Shown piece by piece: positions 42,539 to 51,423 of a stretch of 64,000 nucleotides of DNA. Location of the stretch: contig CBDHDN010000069.1 in the NCBI GenBank assembly GCA_965261585.1, forward strand, positions 94,101 to 158,100, written 5' to 3'. Source of the DNA: CBDHDN01 sp965261585. Lineage in GTDB: Bacteria > Pseudomonadota > Alphaproteobacteria > UBA6615. Under the pieces are notes generated by a model that did no database searches, was not told the DNA's origin, and was given only the letters and a program-made list of their open reading frames with translations. Each line of letters starts with the position of its first letter. Positions within the stretch are counted from its first letter, which is position 1. Both the position numbers and the translations under genes were made by a program.

Positions 42539-43897
42539 CTACCGCCCGTCCCCCCAGCCGCGCATCTTGCCGGGGTTCATCAGGCCGTAGGGGTCGGCGG
42601 CGCGTTTGAAGTCGAGCTGGTTGTGGTCGACCTGCTTCATGCCGCCATCCTCGAGCACATAGGTGTGCGGATTGAAGATCGGCACGCCGTTGGCCTCGTG
42701 GTAGGCGATGATCTCGTCGAGGCGCGCGGGTGTCGTGTAGCGCACGAGCTGTAGTGCCAGGCCACCGACGCGACCGCCCAGATTGGCGAACTCGACGTGC
42801 ATCGGCACCTCGTCGCCAAACGTCTCGATCATGTGGTGGATCTTGGCCAGATGGTCGGGCGGCGCAAACATCGACTGCAGGTAGGTGATCGTCTTGTCGG
42901 CCTTGAGCGCCTGCAGCGTCGTGTGGTTCCAGGTGTATTCGTAGAGCGGCAGCGAGCGGTCGGCCGCCACGTCGGCCTCGGACTTGGCATAGACCTCCAC
43001 CCCGCCGTGCTCGGCCACGAGGCCGCGGGCGGCGACGAGGCTGGACTCGGCGATCATCAAGATCACCAGGTGCCGGCCGTCCGGCAGGTAGCGGCGCAGC
43101 TGCGTGAAGTATTGCGGGATCGGCCAGGCGACCGCCGTCACCAGCTTCTTGACGATCGTCGGGCACTCGCCGAGCGCCTGGCAAAAGCCGCAGGCCGCCA
43201 TGAAGTCGTCGAACGTCACCATCAGCTCGTGCCACACCATCGCCGGCGCCATCGGCAGCTCGATCTCGGTGATGACGCCGTTCGTGCCGTAGGCGTGGCC
43301 GGCCTTGAGCACGTCGTCGCCGACCAGCTCGACGATACGCGGCGCCTCCTCGCAGGTGACGACGCGCAGGCGGTTGATCGCGCCGCGGTCGAGCAGCAGC
43401 CCATAGGTGATCGAGCCGACGCCGCCGGAGCCGCCGGCGACATAGCCGCAGATCGTCGCCGTCCGGCGGGTCGACGGATAGGTGCGCAGCTCCCACCCCT
43501 GGGGCCGCGTCCGCGCCTCCAAATCGTTCATCTTCAGGCCGGGCTCGACGCACAAGACGCCGCCTTCCAGCCACCTGATGCGGTCCATGCGCGTCGTGTC
43601 GAGGATGACGCCGCCGGCCAGCGGCATCGCCTGGCCGTAGTTGCCCGTGCCGGCGCCGCGCACGGTAAGCGGCACGCGGGCGCGCGCGCAGGCACCGGCC
43701 ACGGCGATCACCTCGGCCTCGCTGCGCGGCAGCACGACCATGTCGCCGACGCAACCGGCCAGCTGCTCCTTCAGGATCGGGCTGTACCAGTAGAAGTCCT
43801 GCGACTTCTTCTTGACGGCACCGGCGTCCGTCACGACCTCGACGTCGCCCAACGCCGCGGCGAAGGCAGCCCAGTCGACGTCGCGGGCGCGCGTCAT
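42539..43897 (-). CDS. FAD-binding oxidoreductase (VAO/glycolate-oxidase-like)
   Basis: The 452-residue protein has a PCMH-type FAD domain: VVLPRSEAEVIAVAGACARA, LTVRGAGTGNYGQAMPLAGG, EPGLKMNDLEARTRPQGWEL and GYVAGGSGGVGSITYGLLLD. The substrate domain ends with the usual DPYGLMNPGKMRGWG. This matches D-lactate/glycolate-oxidase-type flavoproteins. The substrate and whether the FAD is covalently linked cannot be seen. It lies downstream of the NitT/TauT ABC genes on the same strand, separated by 230 bp of repeats, so an operon is doubtful. Confidence 0.87.
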   Translation of the reverse strand: MTRARDVDWAAFAAALGDVEVVTDAGAVKKKSQDFYWYSPILKEQLAGCVGDMVVLPRSEAEVIAVAGACARARVPLTVRGAGTGNYGQAMPLAGGVILDTTRMDRIRWLEGGVLCVEPGLKMNDLEARTRPQGWELRTYPSTRRTATICGYVAGGSGGVGSITYGLLLDRGAINRLRVVTCEEAPRIVELVGDDVLKAGHAYGTNGVITEIELPMAPAMVWHELMVTFDDFMAACGFCQALGECPTIVKKLVTAVAWPIPQYFTQLRRYLPDGRHLVILMIAESSLVAARGLVAEHGGVEVYAKSEADVAADRSLPLYEYTWNHTTLQALKADKTITYLQSMFAPPDHLAKIHHMIETFGDEVPMHVEFANLGGRVGGLALQLVRYTTPARLDEIIAYHEANGVPIFNPHTYVLEDGGMKQVDHNQLDFKRAADPYGLMNPGKMRGWGDGR

Positions 43898-43902
43898 TTG
43901 CC

Positions 43903-44100
43903 TGTTCCGCCCCCCACCCCAACCCTCCCCCCTTGGGGGGAGGGAGCAAGGCGGCGCCGTGCTCGACCACGTCTCCCTCCCCCCAGGGGGGGGGAGGTTG
44001 GGGTGGGGGGCGAACCTTCAGCAATAAGGGAGAGCGAGATGCGCGTGGCGGCCCCTGCCTCCCTCCCCCCTTGTGGGGGAGGGTCGGGGTGGGGGGTGAA
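43903..44100. repeat. Three copies of a CCCCACCCCAACCCTCCCCC-type repeat
   Basis: Related G- or C-tract hairpins occur at about 43911-43947, 43973-44010 and 44060-44098, two in one orientation and one inverted or mixed. They share CCCAACCCTCCCCC and GGGGGGAGGG halves. It fills the gap between the oxidase and permease genes and holds no gene. Confidence 0.7.
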
Positions 44101-44123
44101 ACGCCCAACATCAATCGCAGTCC

Positions 44124-45005
44124 TCAACCTTCCTGCTTGATCGCGCTTTCGTGCCACTTGCGCAGCAGCAGGTGGCTCAGCAGCGAGAACGCCATGAAGA
44201 TGATGATGCCGGAAAGCGAGATCAGGAACAGCGCGGCGAACATGCGCGGGATGTTCAACCGGTAGCTCGCCTCGAGGATGCGGTAGGCGAGGCCCGAGCC
44301 GGTGCCGCCGGTGCCGGCCACGAACTCGGCAACGACGGCGCCGATCAGGCTGAGGCCGCCGGAGATCTTGAGCGCGCCTAGGAAGTACGGCATGGCGCCC
44401 GGCAGGCGCAGCTGCCACAGTGTCTGCCAGCGGTTGGCGCCGTACAGCCGGAACAGGGCGACCAGATTGTGGTCGGCGCTGTTGAGGCCGAGCGTCGTGT
44501 TCGACAGGATCGGGAAGAACGCGACGATCCAGGCACAGATCAAGAGCCCGACCTGCACGTTTTTCACGTAGATCAGGATCAGCGGCGCGATGGCGATGAT
44601 CGGCGTCACCTGCAGGATGACGGCGTAGGGGAACAGGCTGAACTCGATCAGGCGCGACTGGTTGAACAGGATCGCCAGGCCGACCCCGCCGATCGTCGCC
44701 ACGGCCAGCGCCGCGAACGTGATCTGCAGGGTGACCATCAGCGAGCCGGACAGCGTGCCCCAGTCGTTCCACAGGCTCAAGGCGATCAGCGTGGGCGTCG
44801 GGATGATGTAGTACGGGATCTCGTTGACGCGCACGAGGACCTCCCAGCCGACCAGCACCAGCGCGCCGATAAGGAACGGCAGCGCCCATCTGCCGAGCAT
44901 GGACAGGCGCTGCGACTCGCGCGCCGCGCGGCCGCCCCGGCGCGCCTGATTTCGCGCCGCGGCCGCGCCGGCCCGAACTTCGTCGGCCCGAACATCGGAC
45001 GTCAC
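44124..45005 (-). CDS. ABC transporter permease, NitT/TauT family
   Basis: The 293-residue protein has six membrane spans and the BPD_transp_1 EAA-type loop (LFRLYGANRWQTLWQLRLPG). The segment PYAVILQVTPIIAIAPLILI and EFVAGTGGTGSGLAYRILEA are typical of SsuC/TauC permeases. The GTG start at 45005 overlaps the ATPase stop (GTGA), so they are coupled. Its substrate-binding partner is probably the divergent gene at 47812, which is disrupted by an IS. The substrate is unknown; a pyrimidine-like or sulfonate-like compound would be usual for the family. Confidence 0.9.
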   Translation of the reverse strand: MTSDVRADEVRAGAAAARNQARRGGRAARESQRLSMLGRWALPFLIGALVLVGWEVLVRVNEIPYYIIPTPTLIALSLWNDWGTLSGSLMVTLQITFAALAVATIGGVGLAILFNQSRLIEFSLFPYAVILQVTPIIAIAPLILIYVKNVQVGLLICAWIVAFFPILSNTTLGLNSADHNLVALFRLYGANRWQTLWQLRLPGAMPYFLGALKISGGLSLIGAVVAEFVAGTGGTGSGLAYRILEASYRLNIPRMFAALFLISLSGIIIFMAFSLLSHLLLRKWHESAIKQEG

Positions 45006-45799
45006 TGGGCGGCCTCCTGCAGGTCCGTGTTGGCCAGCATGGCGCCGTGCAGCGCCGCCGAAACCTGACGGCAGTAGTCGTTGTAGGGCGCCGATATGCG
45101 GAACGCGTCGTCGCGCGGATAGGGCGCGTCGATCGTAATCTCGTCGACGATGCGGCCCGGCCGCGCCGCCGTGACGGCGATGCGCATCGACAGGAAGACG
45201 CTCTCGAAGATGCTGTGGGTGACGAAGATCACCGTCCACTTCTGGTGCTGCCACAACTCGAGCAGGTCGTTGTTGAGGCGGAAGCGCGTGATCTCGTCCA
45301 GTGCCGCGAACGGCTCGTCCATCAGCAGCAGCTTCGGCTCGGTGACGAGCGCGCGGGCGATCGACACCCGCATCTTCATGCCGCCCGACAGCTCGCGCGG
45401 ATAGACGTCCTCGAACCCGGTCAGGCCGACCCGCTCGATCGCCCGCTCGATACGGCCGGCCGCCGCGGTACGCGACATGCCCTTCAGACGCAACGGCAGG
45501 TAGACGTTCTTGAACACCGTCGCCCACGGCATCAGCGTCGGCTCCTGAAACACGAAGCCGATGTCGGTGTCGCCCAGATGGTGCGCGCCGCCCTGCCCGA
45601 GCCAGTCGATCGCACCGTCGGTGACGTCGCCGAGACCGGCAATCATGCGCAGCACCGTTGACTTGCCGCAGCCCGACGGGCCCAGCAGGCTGACGAACTC
45701 GTGCTCGCCGATCGTCAGGTCGAGGCCCTGCACGGCCACGGTGCCGTTGGCAAAGCCCTTGCCGACGCCGCGCAGGTGGATGAGCGGGTTCTCAGTCAT
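45002..45799 (-). CDS. ABC transporter ATP-binding protein, NitT/TauT family
   Basis: The 265-residue ATPase has Walker A (LLGPSGCGKSTVLRMIAG), Q-loop (DIGFVFQEPTLMPW), signature (RELSGGMKMRVSIARAL), Walker B (PKLLLMDEPFAALDEITRF) and the H-loop (FVTHSIFESVFL). This matches SsuB/TauB. ATG 45799 (MTENPLIHLRGVGKGF) is preferred; upstream sequence is the CCACAGAG repeat. It forms an operon with the permease. Confidence 0.93.
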   Translation of the reverse strand: MTENPLIHLRGVGKGFANGTVAVQGLDLTIGEHEFVSLLGPSGCGKSTVLRMIAGLGDVTDGAIDWLGQGGAHHLGDTDIGFVFQEPTLMPWATVFKNVYLPLRLKGMSRTAAAGRIERAIERVGLTGFEDVYPRELSGGMKMRVSIARALVTEPKLLLMDEPFAALDEITRFRLNNDLLELWQHQKWTVIFVTHSIFESVFLSMRIAVTAARPGRIVDEITIDAPYPRDDAFRISAPYNDYCRQVSAALHGAMLANTDLQEAAQ

Positions 45800-45806
45800 A
45801 GAAATT

Positions 45807-45897
45807 TGAACCACAGAGACACAGAGACACAGAGAAGATTTCTTTCGCGACTGTTCTCTCTGTGCCTCTGTGCCTCTGTGTCTCTGTGGTTCAACCT
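45807..45897. repeat. Short CCACAGAGACACAGAG inverted-repeat hairpin
   Basis: TTGAACCACAGAGACACAGA at the left and its complement (TCTGTGTCTCTGTGGTTCAA-like) at the right leave only about 25 bp between arms. The transcript could form a stem of over 30 bp. It separates the creatininase-like gene from the ABC ATPase. It is a minimal version of the elements at 2396 and 37493. Confidence 0.85.
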
Positions 45898-46707
45898 TCA
45901 TGTGCTGCCCTCGCGGCCTTGCAGGACGGTCAGCGGCAGCCGGTCGACCTCCTCGAGCAGCGCGACCAGGCGCGCCGCGGCATGTTCGATCGTCTGCCGG
46001 CCACGCGCGGCGTCGGCCGTGCTGGCGTCACCGGCGGCGCCGGCGGGGTGCAGGTCCTGGGCCTGCCAGGCGAACGCCGCCGGCCCCGTCGCCGAGAGAA
46101 TGTCGTAGTCGCGCGCCAGCGCCACGGTCACCGGCTCGAAATCCCGCGCCTTGTCCATCTGCACGAGGTCGGGGCGCGCGTGCAGCATCATCGCCGTCTC
46201 GATCGTGCCGGCATGGATGCCGTGGCGCACCTCGTCGGCGTCGAACAGGCCATCGGGCAGGCCGAGGCCGAACCAGCTCACCGACACGACGAGCATGCCG
46301 AGCCGCACGCGCAGGTCACGGGCGACGATGTCCATGATCTGCGGCTGGCCGCCGTGGCTGTTGAACAGCACGAGCTTGCGCACGCCGGCCCGGGCGACGG
46401 ATTCGCCGAGCTCGGTCCACAGCCGGATCAGCGTCTCGGCGCTGAGGGTCAGCGTGCCGGGGAACGCCTGATGCTCGTTCGACTTGCCCACGGGCATGGC
46501 CGGCAGGACCGTCACCGGCAGCGTCTCCGGCATGGCCGCGACGGCGGCCTCGACGATGACCTCGTTGAGGCAGGCGTCGACGGCGACCGGCAGGTGCGGC
46601 CCATGCTGCTCGATCGCGCCGACCGGCAGCAGCGCAATGACCCGCGCCGCGTCGAGGCCCGCGAACTCGTCGGTCGTCATGTCCTGCCAGTAGCGCCGCA
46701 GCGTCAT
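45898..46707 (-). CDS. Creatininase family amidohydrolase
   Basis: The 269-residue product shows creatininase-family metal sites: LLPVGAIEQHGPHLPVAVDA (Glu and His), LVLFNSHGGQPQIMDIVARD (His) and GIHAGTIETAMMLHARPDLV (His, Glu). Members hydrolyse creatinine or cyclic amides such as those in riboflavin or mycofactocin pathways. ATG 46707 overlaps the stop of the upstream 2OG oxygenase gene (ATGA). It lies in a catabolic-looking operon with the ABC transporter, so the imported compound may be an amide or lactam. Confidence 0.9.
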   Translation of the reverse strand: MTLRRYWQDMTTDEFAGLDAARVIALLPVGAIEQHGPHLPVAVDACLNEVIVEAAVAAMPETLPVTVLPAMPVGKSNEHQAFPGTLTLSAETLIRLWTELGESVARAGVRKLVLFNSHGGQPQIMDIVARDLRVRLGMLVVSVSWFGLGLPDGLFDADEVRHGIHAGTIETAMMLHARPDLVQMDKARDFEPVTVALARDYDILSATGPAAFAWQAQDLHPAGAAGDASTADAARGRQTIEHAAARLVALLEEVDRLPLTVLQGREGST

Positions 46708-47703
46708 GACGCCGCCGTACCCTCCAGCATTTGCCGGGCCACCTTCATCATCAGCCACTCGCCTGATTTGACCGGTTCGTACCTTGGCGGATTGTCCGCA
46801 TCCTGGCACGTTTCGATGCAGGCGATCGAGGCGTCGTGGTTCGGCTGGTGGAAGAACACGAGCGACCGGCGTGCGCGCGTCGCCTGCTCACGCGGCGGGT
46901 TGGCGACCCGGTGCATGGTCGAGACCCAGCGGTCGTTCGTCCACACCGCCATCAGGTCACCGAGGTTGATGACGAACGAGCCCGCCACGAACGGCACGTC
47001 CTGCCACGTGCCGTCCTTGGCCTGGACCTGCAGGCCGCCCGGCGCGTCCGTCGGGCAGACGATCGTCAGGCTGCCATAATCGGAATGGGCGCCGGCGCGC
47101 AGCTGGCCCGGCAGCGGCGGTGTCGCCTGCGCCGGATAATGGGTCAGCCGCAGGTGACTGATGTGGCGGTCGAGGACGCCGTCGAAGGCGGCCTCCGGCA
47201 GGCCGAGCGCGCGCGAACAGGCGCATCAAGATCGCCGCCAGGTCTGCCATGGCGCGGTAGTAGGCGCGGATCGCCGGCTCGAAGTCGGCCGGCGCCGGCG
47301 GCCACAGGTTGGGCTCGAAGAACGTCGCCGCGGCGGCCCGGTGATAGGCGTCGGCGGGCACGTCGACCTGGCCCAGGCTGAAGCCCTCGAACAGATCGGG
47401 CGGCGTCTCCTCGCCCAGGCTGTGGGCCAGCCCCTGGCCGCCGAGCACCTGGTAGCCGCGCGTGCCGGTCGCGTTGGCCGTGCGGCGCTTGTCCGCCGAC
47501 GGCAGGGCGAAGAACGCCTCGCACGCGCCGAACGCGCGGGCCAGCAGCGCCGGCGCGACGCCGTGTCCGGTGATGACGATGAAGCCGGTATCGCGGCAGG
47601 CCCGGTCGACCGCGGCCGCAACGCGATCCTTGTCGGCCTCGCCGCCCGTTCGATACGGGGCGATGTCGATGATCGGCACGACGGGCAGCGCGGCGTTCGC
47701 CAT
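46704..47703 (-). pseudogene. Isopenicillin N synthase-like 2OG/Fe(II) oxygenase, frameshifted
   Basis: The N-terminal DIOX_N half starts at ATG 47703 (MANAALPVVPIIDIAPYRTG) and runs through ACRDTGFIVITGHGVAPALL to LMRLFARA. At a GC-dinucleotide tract (47207-47215) the frame changes. It resumes as LGLPEAAFDGVLDRHISHL with the catalytic jelly roll: HSDYGSLTIVCPTDAPGG (His-X-Asp), VINLGDLMAVWTNDRWVSTM and HRVANPPREQATRARRS (His and 2OG-binding Arg). About 333 residues in total, normal for the family. All active-site residues are present, so the lesion could be an assembly indel. It overlaps the creatininase start. Confidence 0.85.
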
Positions 47704-48007
47704 GGGCCCATTGTGCCGAAGAATTGGCCGGCTGGCCAACCGGCCGCGGTGGCCAAACGGCGCGGGCCCGGTCTATCCTGGCAGGCACGCAGTTCAAGGA
47801 GGCATCAGCAAATGAACATCAGACACAGCATGAAGCGCGTGGCGGCGACTTCGGCCACGGCGGCCGCGGCCCTGGCGCTCGCCGGCACGCTGGCGACGGC
47901 GGCGGCGCAGGACAAGATCACGTTCGCGACCAACTGGGTCGCCCAGGCCGAGCATGGCGGCTGGTATCAGGCTCTGGCCAACAGCTACTACAAGGACGCC
48001 GGCCTAG

Positions 48008-49659
48008 CCCGGATTTCTCACACGGAGTAGTGCATCGGGGCCCCGAATCAGCGAAAGTGATTGTTGCAACAAGAACTCAAGCTGAGACGGAGGATCTCCC
48101 CAATGCCAACAGAGTGTATCTCGGATCTGTTCGGATTTGCACGCGTTGAGAGCCGGCGCGTTGAGGCAGCGTTTGACGGCGGTGCGGTGACGTCGAACGG
48201 CGGCGCGCTTTTGCTGGGGGCCACGGAGCGGGCGATTGGCCTGGTCGCGGGTTTTGCGCGATGTTTCCAGGACGGCCGCGATCCGGCGTTGACGGAGCAC
48301 AGCGTCGCGACGCTGGTCGGCCAACGTGTGTTCGCCCTGGCGCTGGGTTACGAGGACCTGATCGACCACGACGAGCTGCGCCATGATCCGGTGATGGCGG
48401 TGCTCGCCGGCAAGCTCGAGGCGCGGCGGGCGGACTGCGCGCCGCTCGCCGGCAAGTCGACGCTGAACCGGCTGGAGCACGCGCCGTCGGGGGCGCCGTC
48501 GCGCTATCACAAGATCGGCCACGACGCGGCGGCGATCGAGCGCCAGTTCGTCGCGCTGTTCTTGGCCGCGCACCGGCGGCCGGCGAAGCAGATCATCATC
48601 GACCTCGACGCGACCGACGATCCGTTGCACGGCGAGCAGGAGGATCGGTTCTTCCACGGTTACTACGATTGTTACTGCTATCTGCCGCTGTACATCTTCT
48701 GTGGCCGGCATCTGCTGGCGGCGAAGCTGCGGCCGGCCAATATCGACGGCGCCGCCGGCGCGATCGAGGAGCTCGCCCGGATCGTCGAGCAGATCCGCGA
48801 CGACTGGCCGGACGTGCGTATTCTGGTGCGCGCTGATTCCGGCTTCGCCCGCGAGGCGCTGATGGCGTGGTGCGAAGCCAACCGGGTCGACTACGTCTTT
48901 GGGCTGGCCAGGAACAAGCGGCTCAGCGGCGCGATCGAGAACGCTCTCGCCGCCGCCGCCGCCGACAGCCGGCGCACCGGCAAGCCGGCCCGCCGCTACC
49001 AGGAGCTGGTGTGGACGACGCGTAAGAGCTGGAGCCGCGAACGCCGCGTCGTCGCCAAGGCCGAATGGACCCACGGTAAGGCCAATCCGCGCTTCGTCGT
49101 CACCTCGCTCGGCACCGGCGAGGTCAAGGCCCGCCGGCTCTATGAAAAGGTCTATTGCGCCCGCGGCGACATGGAGAACCGCATCAAGGAATGCCAGGGC
49201 GATCTGTTCGCCGACCGCACTTCGGCTGCCACCATGCGGGCCAACCAGCTGCGCTTGTGGTTCGCCGCCATGGCCTATGCGCTGCTCTGCGCGCTGCGCC
49301 GCATCGCCCTCAAGCACACCCGCTTCGCCCGCGCCACCTGCGGCACCATCCGCTTGAAGCTGTTGAAGATCGGCGCCCAGGTGCGCCGCTCCGTCCGCCG
49401 CGTCAAGTTCGCAATGGCGTCTTCGTTCCCCTACCAGCAGGAATACCGCCTGGCTCACCATCGATTATGCAACGCCACCGGCTGACCCCAGCAGCCGGCC
49501 TCCGCCCGTCCCGTCAACCACACAGGATCAACTCCAGCCTCAGACCACCGCCAGCAGCCGGCGGAACCCTCCAGCCTGCCTGCTTCTCAGCAACCCATCA
49601 ACAGCGCCGAAGATGAACTGGCTCTCGGCCACCACCAATCCCGCTGTGAGAAATCCGGG
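48008..49659 (+). mobile_element. IS1380-family insertion sequence
   Basis: The 1652-bp element has perfect inverted ends CCCGGATTTCTCACA (48008) and TGTGAGAAATCCGGG (ending 49659) and is flanked by CTAG direct duplications (48004-48007 and 49660-49663). The intact ends, intact transposase and exact duplication indicate recent insertion. Confidence 0.95.
48103..49485 (+). CDS. IS1380-family transposase
   Basis: The 460-residue protein carries the DDE domain of the IS1380 group. Candidate residues are Asp in IIIDLDATDDPLHGEQED, Asp in VRILVRADSGFAREALMAW and Glu in GDMENRIKECQGDLFADRTS, followed by the ANQLRLWFAAMAYALLCALR helix. ATG 48103 (MPTECISDLFGFARVESRRV) follows GGAGG closely. It is intact. 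About 175 bp between its stop and the IS right end hold nothing recognised. Confidence 0.92.
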   Translation: MPTECISDLFGFARVESRRVEAAFDGGAVTSNGGALLLGATERAIGLVAGFARCFQDGRDPALTEHSVATLVGQRVFALALGYEDLIDHDELRHDPVMAVLAGKLEARRADCAPLAGKSTLNRLEHAPSGAPSRYHKIGHDAAAIERQFVALFLAAHRRPAKQIIIDLDATDDPLHGEQEDRFFHGYYDCYCYLPLYIFCGRHLLAAKLRPANIDGAAGAIEELARIVEQIRDDWPDVRILVRADSGFAREALMAWCEANRVDYVFGLARNKRLSGAIENALAAAAADSRRTGKPARRYQELVWTTRKSWSRERRVVAKAEWTHGKANPRFVVTSLGTGEVKARRLYEKVYCARGDMENRIKECQGDLFADRTSAATMRANQLRLWFAAMAYALLCALRRIALKHTRFARATCGTIRLKLLKIGAQVRRSVRRVKFAMASSFPYQQEYRLAHHRLCNATG

Positions 49660-50515
49660 CTAGACGTGACGATCCGCATGGGCGATCCCAGCGTCAACAC
49701 GGCGCAGCTGTTGGCCGGCGGCGCGGTCGATATCGCCGTCGGCGGCAACGATTTGATGCTGCTCAACTTCGTCGAGGGCAACATCACGATGGTGGCGATC
49801 GCGGCGACCTATCAGAAGGACCCGCAATGCTTCATCGCCCATCCCGGCAGGTTCGACTCCATTGCGGCGATGACCGATGCCGAGATCCAGATCTCGGCCG
49901 ACGCGCGCGCGACGTTCTGGCAGTTCCTCAAGGCCGAGCACGGCCTCAGCGACAATCAGGTGCGGCCGTACAACTTCGACATCCGACCGTTCCTGGTCAA
50001 CCAGGACGTGGTGCAGCAGTGCTACGCGACCTCGTCACCGCATACCGCGCGCGACGGCGGCATCGATCCCGACGTGTTCATGTTCTCCGATTATGGCTGG
50101 TCGAGCTATTCGGCGATCCTCATGGCCGCGCGCCAGCTCGTCGACGACAGCCCCGAAATCGTCCAGCGCTTCGTCGATGCCAGCGCCAAGGGCTGGTACA
50201 GCTATCTCTACGAGGATCCGGCCCCGGGCAACGCGCTCATCACGGCAGCCAACCCCGACATGACGCAGGAGAATATCGACCGCGGCCTGGCTTCGCTGCG
50301 GGACTTCGGCATCGTCGATTCCGGCGAAGCGCTCGACATGGGCATCGGCGCGATGTCCGACGCGCGCTGGCAGTCGTTCTTCGACGTCGCCATCAAGGCC
50401 GGCCTCTACGCCAGCGACCTGGACTTCAAGCAGGCCTACACGCTCCAGTTCGTCAACAACAAGGCCGGCATGGACCTGAAGCAGTAGGCGCACAGCAGCG
50501 CCGGTGCCCGATGAA

Positions 50516-50548
50516 AACCCCTCTCCCCTCGCGCGGGAGAGGGTCGAC
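50516..50548. repeat. CCCCTCTCCC palindromic repeat
   Basis: CCCCTCTCCCCTCGCGCGGG followed by AGAGGG forms a hairpin between convergent stops. It shares its core with the repeat at 34298-34385 and may act as a terminator. Confidence 0.6.
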
Positions 50549-50556
50549 GAACTTCA

Positions 50557-51378
50557 TTACGGGCCGGCCGCGGCGAGGAACACCGCGAGCCCGGCGAGGT
50601 CGTCGGTGTTGATCAGGTCGACACCGGCGTCGACAAGGACCCGCCACCGCGCGTCGCGTCGCGGTCCGGGCGCGTCGGGTGTTGCCCAGAAGCGGACGCG
50701 CCGGCCGGCGGCGTGCGCCTCGGCGACGATGGTGTCGAGCCGGGCCCGCTCGCCGGCCGGCATGGCGCCATTGCCGCGCCAAGTGAAGTGCCGGGTCCAG
50801 CGGTCGCTGATCAACGGGATCAGGGTTGCCGGCGCGGTCGTCGCAAGGTCGGCGAGCCGCCCGTCATAGGCGGCGTAGCGGACCTCCTGACGCGCCATTT
50901 CGGCGCTCGCGCGGTTGCCGGAGACGATCGCCACGACCGGCCCGGGACGCATCGCGTCGCCGTCGTAGACGGTCATGATGCGGCCATAGCGGGTGAGCAA
51001 CGGATGCAACGACCGGTACGTCGGCCCGGCGTCGGTCTTGACGTCGATCAGCAGCGTGAACGGCCTGCCATCGCCGTGGACCGAGCCGCCGTTCCGCGCG
51101 ATCCGCGCCGCCAGCGGCGCCAGATAAAGCGACTCCAGCGTCCGCGCCGGATCGAGGTCGGCGGCCTCGTGGGCGACAAGCAGCTGCCCGTCGCGCAGGT
51201 GAATGTCGGCCTCGACGCTGACGAAGCCGTGGGACAGGGCGTCGTGGAGGGCCCGCCGGTGGGCGTAGTCGTTGTGGGCGTGGCCCGCGGTCTGCGCGGT
51301 CGCCGGCGCGGCCGCGACGACCGCGGTGGCAATGATCAGCAGAGCGCGCGCGAGGTGGCCCACGAGTGGGTGGCGCAT
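50557..51378 (-). CDS. Secreted PI-PLC/GDPD-like phosphodiesterase (AIM6-type)
   Basis: The 273-residue product has a signal peptide (ARALLIIATAVVAAAPATAQ). It then shows GHAHNDYAHRRALHDALSHG and FVSVEADIHLRDGQLLVAHE, with the His and acidic residues of PI-PLC/GDPD barrels. FTLLIDVKTDAGPTYRSLHP and a final GVDLINTDDLAGLAVFL complete the barrel. It resembles the AIM6-like group. It is the last gene of the ABC operon on the same strand, recalling the ugp operon with its phosphodiesterase UgpQ, but the secreted location differs. Confidence 0.8.
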   Translation of the reverse strand: MRHPLVGHLARALLIIATAVVAAAPATAQTAGHAHNDYAHRRALHDALSHGFVSVEADIHLRDGQLLVAHEAADLDPARTLESLYLAPLAARIARNGGSVHGDGRPFTLLIDVKTDAGPTYRSLHPLLTRYGRIMTVYDGDAMRPGPVVAIVSGNRASAEMARQEVRYAAYDGRLADLATTAPATLIPLISDRWTRHFTWRGNGAMPAGERARLDTIVAEAHAAGRRVRFWATPDAPGPRRDARWRVLVDAGVDLINTDDLAGLAVFLAAAGP

Positions 51379-51423
51379 GGCGGGAGGCGAGGGGGCCCCG
51401 GTTGGTCGGGCGTGTCGCTGTGC

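Larger units (their letters stand above)
47812..50487 (+). pseudogene. NMT1/THI5-like ABC substrate-binding protein, interrupted by IS1380
   Basis: The 5' part (47812-48007) encodes a signal peptide (VAATSATAAAALALAGTLAT) and KITFATNWVAQAEHGGWYQA up to YYKDAGL. The 3' part (49660-50487) continues DVTIRMGDPSVNTAQLLAGG, AVDIAVGGNDLMLLNFVEGN and so on to NNKAGMDLKQ. Removing the IS and one CTAG copy restores one reading frame of about 340 residues. This is the periplasmic receptor expected for the divergent NitT/TauT permease and ATPase. AAGGAGG precedes ATG 47812. The gene should be inactive here. Confidence 0.9.
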
